A stretch of DNA of 64,000 nucleotides from Arachis hypogaea (GCF_003086295.3 NC_092046.1:105193363-105257362); one strand, 5' to 3'; positions 11,980-24,375 are shown, counted from the first letter of the stretch. Notes: generated from the letters alone by a model not told the origin. Translations and numbers: made by a program.

Positions 11980-14309
11980 AATGCAGCCATTTATTATGTT
12001 CATGATCCGAGACTTATTTACTTTTCGAAGTTTAAGATTTTTTGAATTATTTACATTGACAGGGTTGAGTATTTTATTTTGATAAGACTTTATATTGGAA
12101 CCGTTTCTAATTATTTGTTTCTAATTCTGCCGTTTACATCGATAGTATTGTGTTGTTTCCATTTCTTTCACTAAAATTATAAACTCAAAAAAAAAAAAAA
12201 AGACGTTGCAACCTCAAAATTAAATGAGGAGGTACACTTCACTACACAATAATTACAATTTTACGGAAATTATATAGCAAAGGTGTAAGAGAACTCCGCA
12301 TATTCACCCGAAAACTCTACTCCCTCTATAATTTAACTGATATCGGTTGTTGTTCTGAATAGTTTGGGTGGTAGAAACCCCCCCCCCCCAAAATTAATTC
12401 TCTGAGACTCAAAAGATAGACTCACACACAAACCCGCCAAACTCAAAAACCCGATAGCCCCAACCCCGCAAAAAATAAAGCACTCACCCATATTTGTGAC
12501 CCTATCTTCAGCCTTTCCTGCAAATTGGGAACGACGTCTGCTCCCCCGAGGGTCATCGCTGTTCATAGTGGCCCTCTTCTCGAAATGCTCTTTAGGTTAG
12601 TGGGTTTGTTATTCTCTTCCTTGAATTGCTGTTGTATTTCACGTTTTCCCCCTCTTTTTCAGATGACACGTCAAGCGGAGAATTACATTAGATGTTAGTT
12701 CCTTCTCCCTGTAGAAAGTCTTGGAAAGTATAAGAGGAAATTTTTCATCTCAGCTCATACTACATAAAATTTTGGCCCTTTCTAGAGGATAGGGTTTACG
12801 AAAAGTCTGGTCTATTCATCATGCCATGTCTTCCATCAGAGGCTGAGAAAACTGGAACTTGATCTTCATCTTGCTCATGGTAGATCTGTTATATCAACAT
12901 TTCTTCCATTTGGAGTTGTAGAATTCGACACTGATGTGGTAAATGGGATTTTAGTTTGTGTTAAGTAGAAAAAAAAAACAATTTTCAGTTTATGATTGGA
13001 CGCTTCCTCTTGCAGATCAAGATGGCTGAACATTTTTAGGAGATGTTCCTTAAAATTATTCTTGACCGATCAGAATTTGTGTCTGATCGTGTAACCCTAA
13101 GTAAAGGTGCTGAATCTCACAATGATTCTTCAACTAGTTCTTGTACTTTGATTAGTATCTTCTTGTACATCCCAATTCTTGTGTTCAGTTTTAAAACTTG
13201 TGGTAGTCCATCAATTTAGTATCATAATTTGACATTATCATGCCTGTGGCAGGCAGTTCAAGAGGTTGTGTGCTATGGAATTATCAGATTTTGGCTGATT
13301 TCTTATTTTGAGTTGGGGAGTCATTTCTCTGCAGCAGGCAGGTCTTCTGATTCTCTACTCCTATGATCGTATGTTATATCATTATTTTTTTTGTGTTGAT
13401 AAGGTATAATGCTGTATACTGAATTTTTTTTATTCATCCTGAATATCAAGATGCCTCAGATATCAGCTTAATATATCATATGATTATGTGGCCAAGGAAC
13501 AATCAAATTATATGTGGTCTTCAATGTTTTAGAGGTGAGCATTTTCGTAATACATAAAGCTCAGGTATGGGGAATAAGTAGTTCCCTATATGTCGATCCT
13601 TATTGTCAATTTTCAATCAAGAGGAATGTTAATGTGAGAAAGATATTGGCGTGACAATGGAAGGGGAATAATTCAACTCAGACATCAGTATCAATATGCT
13701 ATGCTATCTCCATGTTTTTATTTTTCATATGGTAAGATATGTGAGTGGCAGTATCCCTGCTCTTCCAAAGAAGTAAATTCACCATTTGGTTTTGTATCAA
13801 ACCTGAATTAGTGAGAATTGGCAGGAAAATGATCCACTCTAATTTTAGGTCACCCCATAATAAATTATTCTCCTTCTCCTTCATTCTCCTTCTTTCAATG
13901 TTGACATGAGGGAAACACAGCACAATCCCTTGGCCATAGTGGGATAGAAGAAAACAAAAAAGACAGAAAGAGCCACAAAAATCAATATCACCGCCAATCA
14001 TCATCTTGTTGGAATCCAATCCAATTCAATTCAATATCACACGTAATTGTATATTCCTATCCCTAATCCTTTCTTAATTTTTCCTCTTTTTCTGAATCAA
14101 TTTTGTCATACGATTAATCATCAGGAAATAAGAATTTCTTTCAAAGTTCTCGAATTGCGTTAAAGTTATATTTCTGTTAGTTTGTTTCACTTATTTTGCT
14201 TTGTTGTGTTTTTTGATTGCAATAACAATTCACAACTTTTATTGGAAATTTGGCTTTATTTGTATAGACCAATATTGGAAATTTTTTACTGGTTTTTCAG
14301 TGACCAATT
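11980..14309 (+). other. No supported gene; possible degenerate exons
   Basis: A C run sits at 12,379-12,390. The stretch at about 12,840-12,945 can be read as a coding-like segment (frame beginning RLRKLELDLHLAHG) ending at a GT, and 13,018-13,100 follows an AG and reads EMFLKIILDRSEFV after an internal stop. This looks like a decayed multi-exon gene, but I do not recognise the family. At about 13,850-14,300 the sequence resembles the 5' flank and 5' UTR of the PHOX-like copy, including a pyrimidine-rich AG at about 14,300. Confidence 0.35.
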
Positions 14310-15779
14310 ATGGGGAAGCCAACAGGGAAAAAGAAAGATCATGAAAGTCCCAAGGCAAAATAAGATAAGGTTCCTGCTACTAATAAGACTATGGACCGTA
14401 GCGCCTCAAAGGCCCTTGATGATGACACTGCCATGTTCATCCACATGGCACAAGAGGTCAAGGAAGAAGGCAACAGGCTATATCAGAAGAAGGATCATGA
14501 AGCTGCCATGTTGAAGATATAGAAAGGTTTGAAGCTCCTGCTAAAGGATCACCTTGATGCTGCACACATTCACATAAGTATGGCCGTCCGTTACATGCAA
14601 ATGGGACTATGTGAATACCCTCTTGCCATCAACGAATGCAATATGGCATTAGAAGTGTCACCTAGATATGGCAGGGCTATGTTGAAGAGTGCAAAGTGCT
14701 ACGCAGCGTTGAATCGGTTGGATTTTGCCAATGAGGGATGTTATGATTGTTTTGAATTGGGAGCCTAATAACCTTACAGCATTGAGATCCAGGATAGTCT
14801 GAGAATTACAATGGAATAAAAGGGCATCACTATAGATGAGAATGAGATTGCTTTGGCTACAATCGCAGTGCCTCCAGGTGCCCGGTTGCGAAAAGTGGTG
14901 AGGGAGAAGCTAAAGAAGAAGAAAGGTCATCACCAGAAAAGTGACGAGAAGATGGAGGAGGATAAGGAGGTTGTGCACAAGGAGGTGGTGCAGACGGATC
15001 ATGTGCAGGAGAATGTGTTATTGTCAATTTAAGGATGAGGATAAGGAAGTGGTCAAGAACACAACTGAGAAAGACAATTTGGAAGCACGATCTGTTAAGA
15101 GGCGAGAAACTGCGGTTACAAGGACATAGAGAATCATATTGGGAAAGGATATAAGATGGGCGCAGCTGCCGGTGAATTGTAGTTTAAAAACGATAAGGGA
15201 TACAATAAAGGATCGGTTTCCACAATTGAAGGGTGTTCTTGTCAAGTATAAGGATTGAGAAGGTGATTTTGTTACAATAACCAATGTTGCTGATTTAAGG
15301 CTAGCTGAAAGTTCCGGTAATGTGCCGGGATCAAACCGACTTTATATTACAGAAGTGGATCCTTCACAGGATCCATATTATGATGATAGAAGCATGGGAA
15401 GTGGGGTGCCAACTTATGTTAGCAAACCAGGCGAGGATATAGAGAATGTAGTTAGGCAAAGAGCCGAACCGGTAGCAAACCGGGTGATTACTTTGGAGGA
15501 TTGGCTTGTCCAGTTTGCAAGGCTGTTCAAGAACCATGTTGAATTTGACTCTGATGCATATCTAGATATTCACGAGGTTGGAATGAAGCTATGTTCGAAG
15601 CAATGGAGGATAGTGCATCGGATGATGATGATCAATAACTGTTTGAAATTGCATCAGATAAAGTTCAAGAAATGGCAGCTCTGGCATTGTTTAATCGGGG
15701 GAATGTTCCATCATTTCAACTTGATCCTTTGTTTCGTCAACGTGTTCCAAAACTACATGACATGTTGGAGCAATTTTGA
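14310..15779 (+). pseudogene. PHOX-type TPR plus PB1 protein, decayed copy with internal deletion
   Basis: An ATG at 14,310 starts MGKPTGKKKDHESPK, followed in order by a TPR region (motifs [27 protein letters not shown]) and a PB1 domain (about 15,125-15,345). The next segment contains VDPSQDPYYDD, LEDWLVQFARLF and FNRGNV. This is the order in plant PHOX/CLMP1 proteins, which combine TPR, PB1 and a C-terminal TPR region and act as co-chaperone or scaffold proteins. In-frame stops lie at 14,361 (TAA) and 14,520 (TAG), with frameshifts near 14,745 and several more from 15,020 to 15,300. After FNRGNV the frame jumps to PSFQLDPLFRQRVPKLHDMLEQF and a TGA at 15,777-15,779. From memory that is the extreme C-terminus of the family, so roughly 200-250 codons appear deleted. 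No introns interrupt it, so a retrocopy is possible, though the 5' splice-like flank argues for a genomic copy. Confidence 0.75.
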
Positions 15780-17300
15780 GTGTTCTTACATAGAGTTTGT
15801 TGTTCATTAGATGAATATATAATGCTTTTGTTTTGGCTATTACATATTTTTGAAGGCTTCCTCCTCCTCTGAGATAGGTAAGGAAGAATGTGCTTATACT
15901 CCATTTTCTTTGCATGATGCTTCTGCTTTCATTAGTAATTAAATGCTAGATTTGCATTTTACTTTTGCTAGGAAAATTAAGTGTTTTTTGTCTCGACTCA
16001 ACCGACATGAATGATCCTTTATTCTTTTCTGTTGTTTGTATTGCAAAGTTGAAATGATAATTTTCCCATTCATAACTTGAGAGATGTTTTTACAAGTATT
16101 CTTGTGGTGGAAATGACAGAAAAAAAGCTTTGGGGACGCATGTATGGAAACATGGGGTTCATGTGATTGACCTTATAATAACTATTACTGACTGGATAAT
16201 TGTGATTAGTTGACAAATGATCAGATTCCATGATATAACTGACCTTGCCTAGTAGAATTAGACTTTGTTACCGCCTTCGGATTGCATGATAGTGCATATA
16301 ATTCAATATTTTATTTTCTGCTAATCCTTTCATGTAAGTTGTATTATGTAATGTCAATGATGACGATGTATCTCTTTGATTGCAGGGATTTTTTTCATTT
16401 TTTTTATTTTCTCCCCCTCTATGCTGCTTTGAATAGCTCATTGATGGTTGCTGAGATTGGATTATGTTTTCATTTCCATGTTTGTTTTGAATGAAGTGGG
16501 GATGTCATTGTAGAAGGCATTGTTATATGTATATTTTTTAAATCTTTTATTAGGGTATTATGGTGTAAGTTTGTCATTCTTTTCGGTTGTAATAGCAGTA
16601 TATGATTTCATTTATTGGCAAGGTAGTGAGGTGACCTAAATTTTTCAGTTGGAAAAAGGAAAAACACCAATAAAATGATTGTTCAGTGTGTTGATCAGAT
16701 GAGGTTTGCTGATTATTTTGGTTGTCAAATTTCCATTTTGTAACATTATATGATTGTCATATAGCAAAAAGTATGTATTTTCATCCTGTATTCCTTTGCT
16801 ACTACTTATATACTATCCTTTTCCACTGTTAAATTTACATATTGAGAAAACGTTGGTGTTATACTTACAGGTTGTTATTGGCTCATTGTGTTATGTTGGG
16901 GTGTGAAATTTGAAAAACGGTTAGAAACAAATCAGACCATATGAGCTTCTTAATTATTTTATATTTTAAAACCTCAACACTAACCCGGCAATTTTCCAGC
17001 CTTATAAATAAAGAAAAAAGAAAAACCTCAAATCGGAGGTTCCGAGTTACAACCCTTCAAATTTGAATTTGTCATTCCATAAATCGAAGCCTCTGGTTTG
17101 TTTGCTTTTCAAAAACTGCGGTGAAGGGACAAATAATTTTAGTATAAATTGTCAGAATATCCCCCAAAAACAGAAAACAAAAAAATAAAAAAATTCAGAT
17201 TCTTCATCTTTAGAAGCTGATAAAGAGTATCTCTCTGGGGAGAAGTCAGTATTTAGCTATTTCATTTATATAAAAAATAGAACTCATACATAGGTGTGGA
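15780..17300. other. No supported feature
   Basis: AT-rich flank of the PHOX-like copy. Short ORFs here (for example at 16,282-16,494) have no recognisable domain and are not annotated. Confidence 0.6.
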
Positions 17301-17329
17301 CATGGTTTAGATTTTTAAAAATCCAAACT

Positions 17330-17775
17330 GGATCCACTTCAGAACCAGTTTTATGGTTTAGGAAACTAAACCAGAACTGGATTGAAAATTAAAAACCGAT
17401 TTTAAACCGGTTTGAAAAAAATAAAAACCGATTCTAAACCGATTTTAAAATTTAAATTTGGTTTTATTTACAAACCGGTTTTAAATCTGGTTTTACTTGC
17501 AAAACCGATTTTAAATCCGGTTTTTTTAAAATCCAAATCTAAAATCCGGTTTTCTATATAAAATCCAGTTTTTAATACCAGATTTTTGGTTATCAAAAAT
17601 CCAGTTTTAAAACCAGTTTTTGAAAATCCAATTTTAAAACCAGTTTCTTCAACCAAAAATCCAATTTTAAAACTAGTTTTTAAAAATTCAATTTTTAAAC
17701 CAGATATTTTAACAAAAAATCCACTTTTAAAACCAGTTTTTAGAAATTCAATTTTTAAACCATATTTTTTTTAAA
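17330..17775. repeat. Degenerate tandem repeat built on AAACCGGTTTTAAA-like units
   Basis: About 450 bp of imperfect repeats of roughly 18-24 bp alternate the words aaaaccggttttaa and aaatccagtttt. Both strands stay open in one frame: KTGFKTGF-like on the minus strand, NPVLKPVF-like on the plus strand. The left half is richer in CCGG and the right half has decayed to CCAG and CTAG. This is a minisatellite, not a gene. Confidence 0.75.
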
Positions 17776-18663
17776 AAAGTAAAATTAATATTAAAGTCAT
17801 TTTAAAGTGTATAGGTTCATTACAATTTTTAAACCACTGTGACTGCCTTGCTTGATAAAAACTATCATCTAGAAGAGTTGTGCTTTCAAATAAAAAAATG
17901 AATAATATAATATTAAATGTTAATATTTTATTTATGCATAATCATATCCTACTATCTGCACCTGCCTGCACTAACCAATACAGAGAGACAAAACACAACC
18001 AGTTTTGGAATTGTTTAAGGCACTGTGCAGACGAGACAAGGTCTGTTGAAGAAATCATGACCACCATAAAGCCACTTTTTCAGAGGCATAAGATTATATA
18101 ACTTATTGTTATTGTTATAAATCATAATATCATTTATGCTACATTCTACTGAATTTGAATCCAATATAAAAGGTGAGTTGTTACCAAATCTCACCTTATT
18201 AGTAATGATAAATGAATCTATAAGAGTAAATTGAAATATAGGTTTTGGTGTGTTGGGAAATGAGACATGAAAGTGGTAAAATAATCACTTTCCTACTACT
18301 ACAACTGTTCCATGCCACCCTTCTTAGGATTTTATTCCTTGTTTCTTTTGTAGGTTTTTGGAGCCCTCCAATGTACATAATCACTTTCCTACTAAACAAA
18401 CATATTTTTAGAACATCGTACACATTAAACAAACCACTTTAAACCCTTCAGTTTTCCTGTCTTGATTCTTTTAATTCATTTCTTATTTCCATTTGTATTA
18501 TCATTCAGCTAATGTCAGTATTCAGCAGGAGTCAACTCTGTTGCAATCATATTTAAATCGAAAAAGAGATGCCAAAACAGCAAAAATAGTTCAAACTCGG
18601 TCATATTATGATTTATCATATGCTTGTGATCTATAATATTAAAATATTTCTACTGTCATAGAA

Positions 18664-18796
18664 GATAATGATGGGCGAACTTTGATGGCAACCACGGCTC
18701 TGAATTCATGCAAAGTGAAATTGACTAAATTGCAAGAAGAACAATTGTAATCTTCTGAAGAAGCTAATGCAGCATTCCAAAAGGTTAAGGCAAAAG
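18664..18796 (+). pseudogene. Single coiled-coil gene exon relic
   Basis: An AG at 18,659-18,660 and a GT at 18,797-18,798 bound a reading frame rich in Lys, Leu, Glu and Gln (ALNSCKVKLTKLQEEQL, then SSEEANAAFQKVKAK). It is broken by one TAA at 18,748-18,750, probably from CAA. The heptad-like pattern suggests a coiled coil such as those in NET/KIP1-like actin-binding proteins. That assignment is a guess; the exon-like character is more secure. No neighbouring exons were found. Confidence 0.4.
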
Positions 18797-19346
18797 TAAG
18801 ATAGATGTTAATGCTCACCAAGTTTATTATACATGATTTTAAGTTCAGAATCAACAACTAAAAAAGATATATGCTTCAAGCTAGTGAATTAAATTTTATG
18901 GAACAAAACATACAGCATTCACTTTTGTAAAAAAAAATAAAGCATAATGAAAGACCCAAGAGAGATATAAAAAGTGAAAGTAAAATTCAGTAAAAAAGAT
19001 GCATCACATCAGAAGGCTACCGAAGCGACTGTTGTAAATAAGGGATATACAATTAGTTCTTTTGCATCATAGTAAAACGAAATTCAAGAAAGGAAGGAAG
19101 GGGGAACGACGAAAAAAGCGGGAGATAAATACGTACAAGTATTATTTACTCATTTTCAGTCATTAATATGTGCAAAGTATTCAAAACAGAAAAGTCAAAA
19201 CCAGCAAAGAAATGACTGTTTTACTGAGAACCGAAAACTTATCCAACATTAATAAGCAAAAGTAAGAGCAGGCCATATAAAAACTCTGCATAATGCCCCA
19301 TCAACCATTAAATTGTGTAACATCACCTTACCCCAAACTTTAATAG
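18797..19346. other. No supported feature
   Basis: AT-rich sequence downstream of the FAR1-like gene on the minus strand. Confidence 0.5.
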
Positions 19347-19430
19347 TTATAAATTCGTCCATTGTGCAATGGTCTCACCATTCTCCATTTGAACAGCATC
19401 CACTGGGTTGATGCCATATAACCCTGCATG
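19347..19430 (-). other. Possible last exon downstream of the FAR1-like gene
   Basis: On the minus strand an AG at 19,432-19,431 is followed by 84 bases that read as 27 sense codons (HAGLYGINPVDAVQMENG...) and a TAA. The FAR1-like ORF ends with TGA just before a plausible splice donor (GAG then GTAGGT, about 19,572-19,565). If spliced, this piece would therefore lie in the 3' UTR. It may instead be an exon from an older gene structure. Confidence 0.35.
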
Positions 19431-19572
19431 CTGCAAAATTGGATCAAATGAACAAATTAAGTATAAATGCCAAGCGTGATAGGAAACTAAGTTAACTCTT
19501 CAAGGAGGACAATTGGCGAAGCTAATTTTCAACAAAATAGTGTAGCATATGCGGTTAAAGTATTTACCTACC

Positions 19573-21738
19573 TCAGTTTGGAGCATTGGGACAACTTTTG
19601 TTGTAGTGCCCTGTCACACCGCAATTTGAACATTTTCTCTGTTGCTTGAATTTTGAGTTTTTCTTGGGAGCTCCCTTACTCTTCACCACCAATGGGTCAC
19701 CAACGCAGTCATCGTCTAAGTTAGCGTTACGTGGATTTTCACCTCGCTTTTGGAGTTTTGTAATGGTGTCGACAACACTATTCATTGCTTCCACAAAGTC
19801 ACTTGAATTCTTACAGGCCAAATCCATCAACCTAGAACACTCAGCACCCAGCACACCCAAACGACACTTTAGTACCTTATCAGAATCACTTGGATCATCG
19901 ACGTTTGACTTCATGAAGTCACTTTTGGCATTCTTCGTCCAACGCTTGCACACTAAGCTTTCTGGAATAACTTCAACGTGTTGGTGTTTTAGGCAGGCGA
20001 ATATATGCATGCAGGGAATTCCTCTATTTTCGAACCACTTACACTCGCAACGGAGAATCCCCTGAACTCTGTCAAACTCAACCACATGATGAATCTCTGG
20101 CACTCCAAAAACGTTACACTTGAAGTATAGTTTTTCACCATCCTGAATTACCACCTCTGTATTCATTGCACAAGCACCCTCAATTTCCTTCCTGACCTCT
20201 CGGAACATTTTACGAGTGAAAGTCTTTGCAGCAAAATCTTCAAGTGTCGGCAAAGAAGTCACAAGTACTGGAGCGGTATATTTACTATTGAACTCTGCGA
20301 CTCTTTCATTGTTCCTGTAATGGCTAACCACGGTCTCCATGTTATTGATGAATTCAAGAAGGGTATCTTTCTTTCTCACATATGCTTTAATTAGAGAGTT
20401 AATCCCTTCACACTGGGATGTTGTCCTGATTCGCCCAAAAAATTGGTCCCTCAGATATGCAAGAGCCCATAGATTCCTCATCTCATATGTTTGGATGACC
20501 CAAGAGTTGCTTGATAAGTTATACCTGGCCACCATGTCTTCCCACCTGACCTCAAACTCTTCAACACTCACATTGGCATAAATCAATTGCTTGAAGTCCC
20601 TTAGAAATCCACTGTTCTTAACCTTCTCGCATGCATTCCTATGTAAGTGCCATGCACATAGTCGATGTGTTGCAGAAGGAAAGACCTGCTTAATTGCTTC
20701 TCTCATTGAAAGATCCCCGTCGGTGACAACTGCCGTAGGGTGTTTACTCCCCATTGCTTCCAAAAAAGTTTCCAAGAGCCACTTGTATGAACTAATATCC
20801 TCATTAAGAAGAAGACCACAACCAAATACGACGGTCTGCCCATGATGATTGCTACCAGAAAATATAACAAGTGGTTTATTGTAGACATTCCTATTGTAAG
20901 TCGAATCAAATGTCAATACATCCCCAAAGCACTCATAATCAATGCGGCTAGTCCTATCAGCCCAGAACAAATTTTCCAATCGATTCTCATTACTTAATGT
21001 GTACTTGCCAAAGAAATAAGAATCGTTCCCAGCTTTACCTCTCAGATAGCTTATTGCAGCATTTGCATCACCACCCTTCACCTTTTCCTTCCTATATTGA
21101 GTAATGAGGTTGTACATGTCTTTTTGGTTGAATGGCAAGTTTGCATATCCACCTTTTTGAGCAGCCAAGTATCCCAAGATGTGACAGGTCCTAATGCCTA
21201 TGTCGTGCAAATTCTTTGCCTGAGCTTTATCCGAGACACTGAATGTGCGATACTCAGGCATCATGCTAACATCGAGTGGAGCAACTAATTCATGAGAGTG
21301 CTCTTCGTAGAACGAAACAACCTTCCATTGCTGAATTTTTGTATCTAGTCTTGCACGAATTCTAGCCGGGCAACAACTTCGAGTTAGGGGTCGGTGGTCC
21401 CTGATTCTTTCATCCTTTTTAACCATTTCCTTTCTTGAGCCTGCCCGATTGCAAACAATTTGGCGCATAATTACGGAACCGTCGCTATCGCGTTTGACTT
21501 CATCCAACCTCACAGCGAAACCGTGAATCATTGCATATGTCTTGTAGAATCGATAGACAGCTTCCTCATCTGTAAACTGAAGTTGCATGATATCTTCTCG
21601 TGACAGCTCTGCTATTCTCTTATCTTGAGGTCTATCTTCATCAGCCTCTGAATCGTCGTCTAAAAAGTCTAGATCGTCTCCTCTAGGGAACCCAACATCG
21701 GAGTCTGATCCAAAAAAATCGCTATCCGACGGATACAT
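19573..21738 (-). CDS. FAR1/FHY3-related protein (MULE transposase family), intact
   Basis: This is a 721-aa uninterrupted ORF. I start at the ATG at 21,738 (MYPSDSDFFGSDSD), because the nine in-frame codons upstream have no ATG. After an acidic N-terminus come a FAR1 DNA-binding domain with Cys and His ligands (about residues 60-150; RFYKTYA, CNRAGSRKE, CCPARIRARL, EEHSHEL) and a MULE transposase core (about 270-480). A SWIM zinc finger follows near 580-600 (CEC...CMHIF), and a CCHC knuckle ends the protein (CSNCGVTGHYNKSC). The DDE-type residues appear present: D in TFDSTY, D in VVTDGD, E in SQCEGIN, with the conserved CAWHLHRNA block. FAR1/FHY3 relatives are transcription factors domesticated from Mutator-like transposases. 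Whether this copy is a domesticated FRS gene or a mobile MULE transposase cannot be told without terminal repeats, which I did not find. Confidence 0.88.
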   Translation of the reverse strand: MYPSDSDFFGSDSDVGFPRGDDLDFLDDDSEADEDRPQDKRIAELSREDIMQLQFTDEEAVYRFYKTYAMIHGFAVRLDEVKRDSDGSVIMRQIVCNRAGSRKEMVKKDERIRDHRPLTRSCCPARIRARLDTKIQQWKVVSFYEEHSHELVAPLDVSMMPEYRTFSVSDKAQAKNLHDIGIRTCHILGYLAAQKGGYANLPFNQKDMYNLITQYRKEKVKGGDANAAISYLRGKAGNDSYFFGKYTLSNENRLENLFWADRTSRIDYECFGDVLTFDSTYNRNVYNKPLVIFSGSNHHGQTVVFGCGLLLNEDISSYKWLLETFLEAMGSKHPTAVVTDGDLSMREAIKQVFPSATHRLCAWHLHRNACEKVKNSGFLRDFKQLIYANVSVEEFEVRWEDMVARYNLSSNSWVIQTYEMRNLWALAYLRDQFFGRIRTTSQCEGINSLIKAYVRKKDTLLEFINNMETVVSHYRNNERVAEFNSKYTAPVLVTSLPTLEDFAAKTFTRKMFREVRKEIEGACAMNTEVVIQDGEKLYFKCNVFGVPEIHHVVEFDRVQGILRCECKWFENRGIPCMHIFACLKHQHVEVIPESLVCKRWTKNAKSDFMKSNVDDPSDSDKVLKCRLGVLGAECSRLMDLACKNSSDFVEAMNSVVDTITKLQKRGENPRNANLDDDCVGDPLVVKSKGAPKKNSKFKQQRKCSNCGVTGHYNKSCPNAPN

Positions 21739-22172
21739 ATCCCAAAAACGAAGATAAACCTCCAATTTTTAAAAAAAACAAACACATCACGACACAATTA
21801 ACATTTCACAGATAGGTAGACTACAAAAAATACCACTAATTTACATAAAATACAGCAACACCTTTTAAGGAACTAAAAGTTTTTAATACAATCCATCCAA
21901 TTGTATTTACTTTTATGTCCCTCATTTGGTTGACTATCTTCTTTGTATCTTAAAGATCTAAGCATAACAACATATATTTAGATTAATTGTTTTAAAAAAT
22001 GAGCATCAATGATTTCATCACTTTAGAATTCCATTTGTAATGGTCTATACGAAATAGAATGACATTCTCACCAAAATTGAGGTGGCTACGGTGGTTGGCG
22101 TGGCTGCAGTGCTGCGGGCAGCGGGGCTGGGTAAATGGGTGGGTATAGCTTGATTTGCCTTTTTCTTTCAAT

Positions 22173-22350
22173 TTCAGAGAGGAATGGGGCTGAGGTGCAT
22201 TGAATATCTGCAAAATGATAAAAAAAATATAACTGAACTTTTTTAATGCTTACAGAAATTATATATCCAGTCCTCTTATAAAAATATTTAATTACAAAGA
22301 TGTCATATTTTAGTTAAGATATTAACTGAAACTAAAACTTAACATCCATA
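22173..22350 (+). repeat. Dispersed repeat, copy 1
   Basis: It shares an order of words with 35,990-36,200: a TTTCAGAGAGGAATGGG-like start, then AGAAATTATATAT, then CTCTTATAAAAATATTTAATTACAAA, then tagttaa-atattaact. Both copies lie on the same strand and 5' of minus-strand genes or gene fragments. It could be the subterminal part of a DNA transposon. Confidence 0.6.
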
Positions 22351-24375
22351 ATAATTAGCATTAAATCATATCCAGATTCAACATGTATAGCATTTAGTTC
22401 AGTTAGTACAAGTAACTACATTTATCCCATAATACTTCACTAACCAATATTAAACTGTTATTTAGAATATCCAACAATTATGTGCATTTATTTCATCCAA
22501 GCCTATATAAATCAGACTTCAGTTCCCTACTTTGTTCTTTCCAAGTATAAACAATTCGATGGAGTCCTCAATAAATCTATGTTCTACACAATTCAAATAA
22601 GAGACAACGGATTATCAATTTAAGACGCATCCATGTCCCAGATTCCCCTCACCTTTTTTTTATTTTCACTTGATAATTTCTTTTCTCATTAAGAGCATAA
22701 GTAAATCTGCATTAAATACAATAAATCAGAGGAATGAAAGAGTCAAAATAATGTCATAGTCCATACTCCAAATAATATCCTCACTGCCTGAATATAGTAT
22801 GCTGTCTAGTTGAAAATGTGTACTATAATATCGGTGCCCAAGATTCAGAAAAGAGTTCATATAGTTACAGTTTTCAGGATCTCATCCTCTAACATGCAAG
22901 ATGATTATTAGGTATACATAACATCAGCTAGTAACAAGAAGAGTGTGGCATTCTTATGTCTAATACATTTCAAACTCTTACCGAATCTTACCCTTTGCAA
23001 TTCTGGAAAAGTTTACTCTATATCAAGTAACGAATTCATATATACTGGATTAAACTGCAAAAATTAAAGGAAAAAAAAAACCACGTGCAAAAGCACCATT
23101 CCTAGAGGATGTAATCTATACATTCTAACATAATAAATGCATCCATGACCAATTACACGACTTAATCTCGTGACCTTAAGGTCATACAAAGATAACTCAA
23201 CCATTGCTCTAAGACATCTCTTTTATCAAAATGCAAATAGTTGAAGATAAATTTCAAACCAGTATAATAGCACCTTTTCTGTTTGTTGTACAGTATTGTA
23301 AGACCTCGTGTAATGCCAATGGTTTGATATCTAACACTACCCTTCCAACCAGGTTACAAGAGTAGGATCAACAGCTGCAAGAAATGCTGTGGGGTCATGA
23401 AGGTAAACCCCTGCATAGAAAAAAACACATATATTAGAAAAAAATAAAAAAAAAACAGGTTAAAGTCAGTATAAAATGCAGAGGCAGCAGCTGAAAAACC
23501 AAGGATTTTCCCGTTTCAGAAACAGTAACGTCTACCCAAAACATGTTATAGTTGTGAGCTCAAGTAAAAGATAACTATAACAACAAGAAAAGATTATAAT
23601 TACTATAAGTGGATTATATTAATTTCACAGATTTGAAGTATAATTCCATCTACTTGCGCAGGGACCCAATTCAACAAAGCAACCGTTGCTTACCAACTTT
23701 TCGTTTTTTCTATACAGCAACTCGCTGACAAATGCTTTCCATAATCCCACATAATCATCTTTTAATATTTGGTACACAACGCTTACTCTTTCTGTCACTA
23801 ATTAATTGCAAGAATATAAAATAAAAAAACAAAAGAGAACACCAACAACAACACGACATCAGCAACTATAACATGAAAAGTTCGGAAAAATAACACAACA
23901 ACATCGAAGGTGTGTCTGATCAAAATTAAATATACTCTTATGCCAATTACCTACTTCAATTCCAATTAACTCAGTTCAGAACAAAATTAAAGGACATCAG
24001 GCAAACAATGAACAGCACAAAACTCAGGCTAGAATAAACCAATATAAATACTAAAAAATGATTCCAAGTCACAGCAAACAGAATTCAAATTCCAGCTAAC
24101 GAAGATCATGAACATAATTAAGTAGTTAACCACAATACATGATTCCTATTCCCCAGTCACAGAAAAATAAGACATGCAAAGCTAAAAATCATGAACAACT
24201 TAGGTTAAGGATCTTAATGATAAAAAGTCTATTATTGAATAATGTGTATTTGTTGATTCAAAATTGGTGTCTTAGGCATCAACAAGTTAACGACTGTGAC
24301 TAGGACAAGTATAAAAGGATACTATAGGAGTATAGTAGATATAGTAGAAAAATTGATCTGATTACAAACTATGAT
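22351..24375. other. AT-rich stretch, no gene
   Basis: Only the short SINE relic listed separately could be supported. Confidence 0.55.
23125..23220 (-). mobile_element. tRNA-derived SINE relic
   Basis: On the minus strand, a run resembling the head of plant tRNA-related (Au/TS-type) SINEs is visible. It holds an A-box-like region (GAGCAATGGTTGAG), TGTATGACCTTAAGGTCACG, and a B-box-like part that has decayed to GAGATTAAGTCGTG. No clear tail or target-site duplication was seen. Confidence 0.45.

Noticed and set aside
12333..12566. 77-aa minus-strand ORF over a C run
   Set aside because: No homology recognised; the frame depends on a homopolymer.
17468..17774. Two 62-aa ORFs on opposite strands with repeated KTGFKTGF / NPVLKPVF
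   Set aside because: Translation of a palindromic minisatellite; no start context, no conservation expected.
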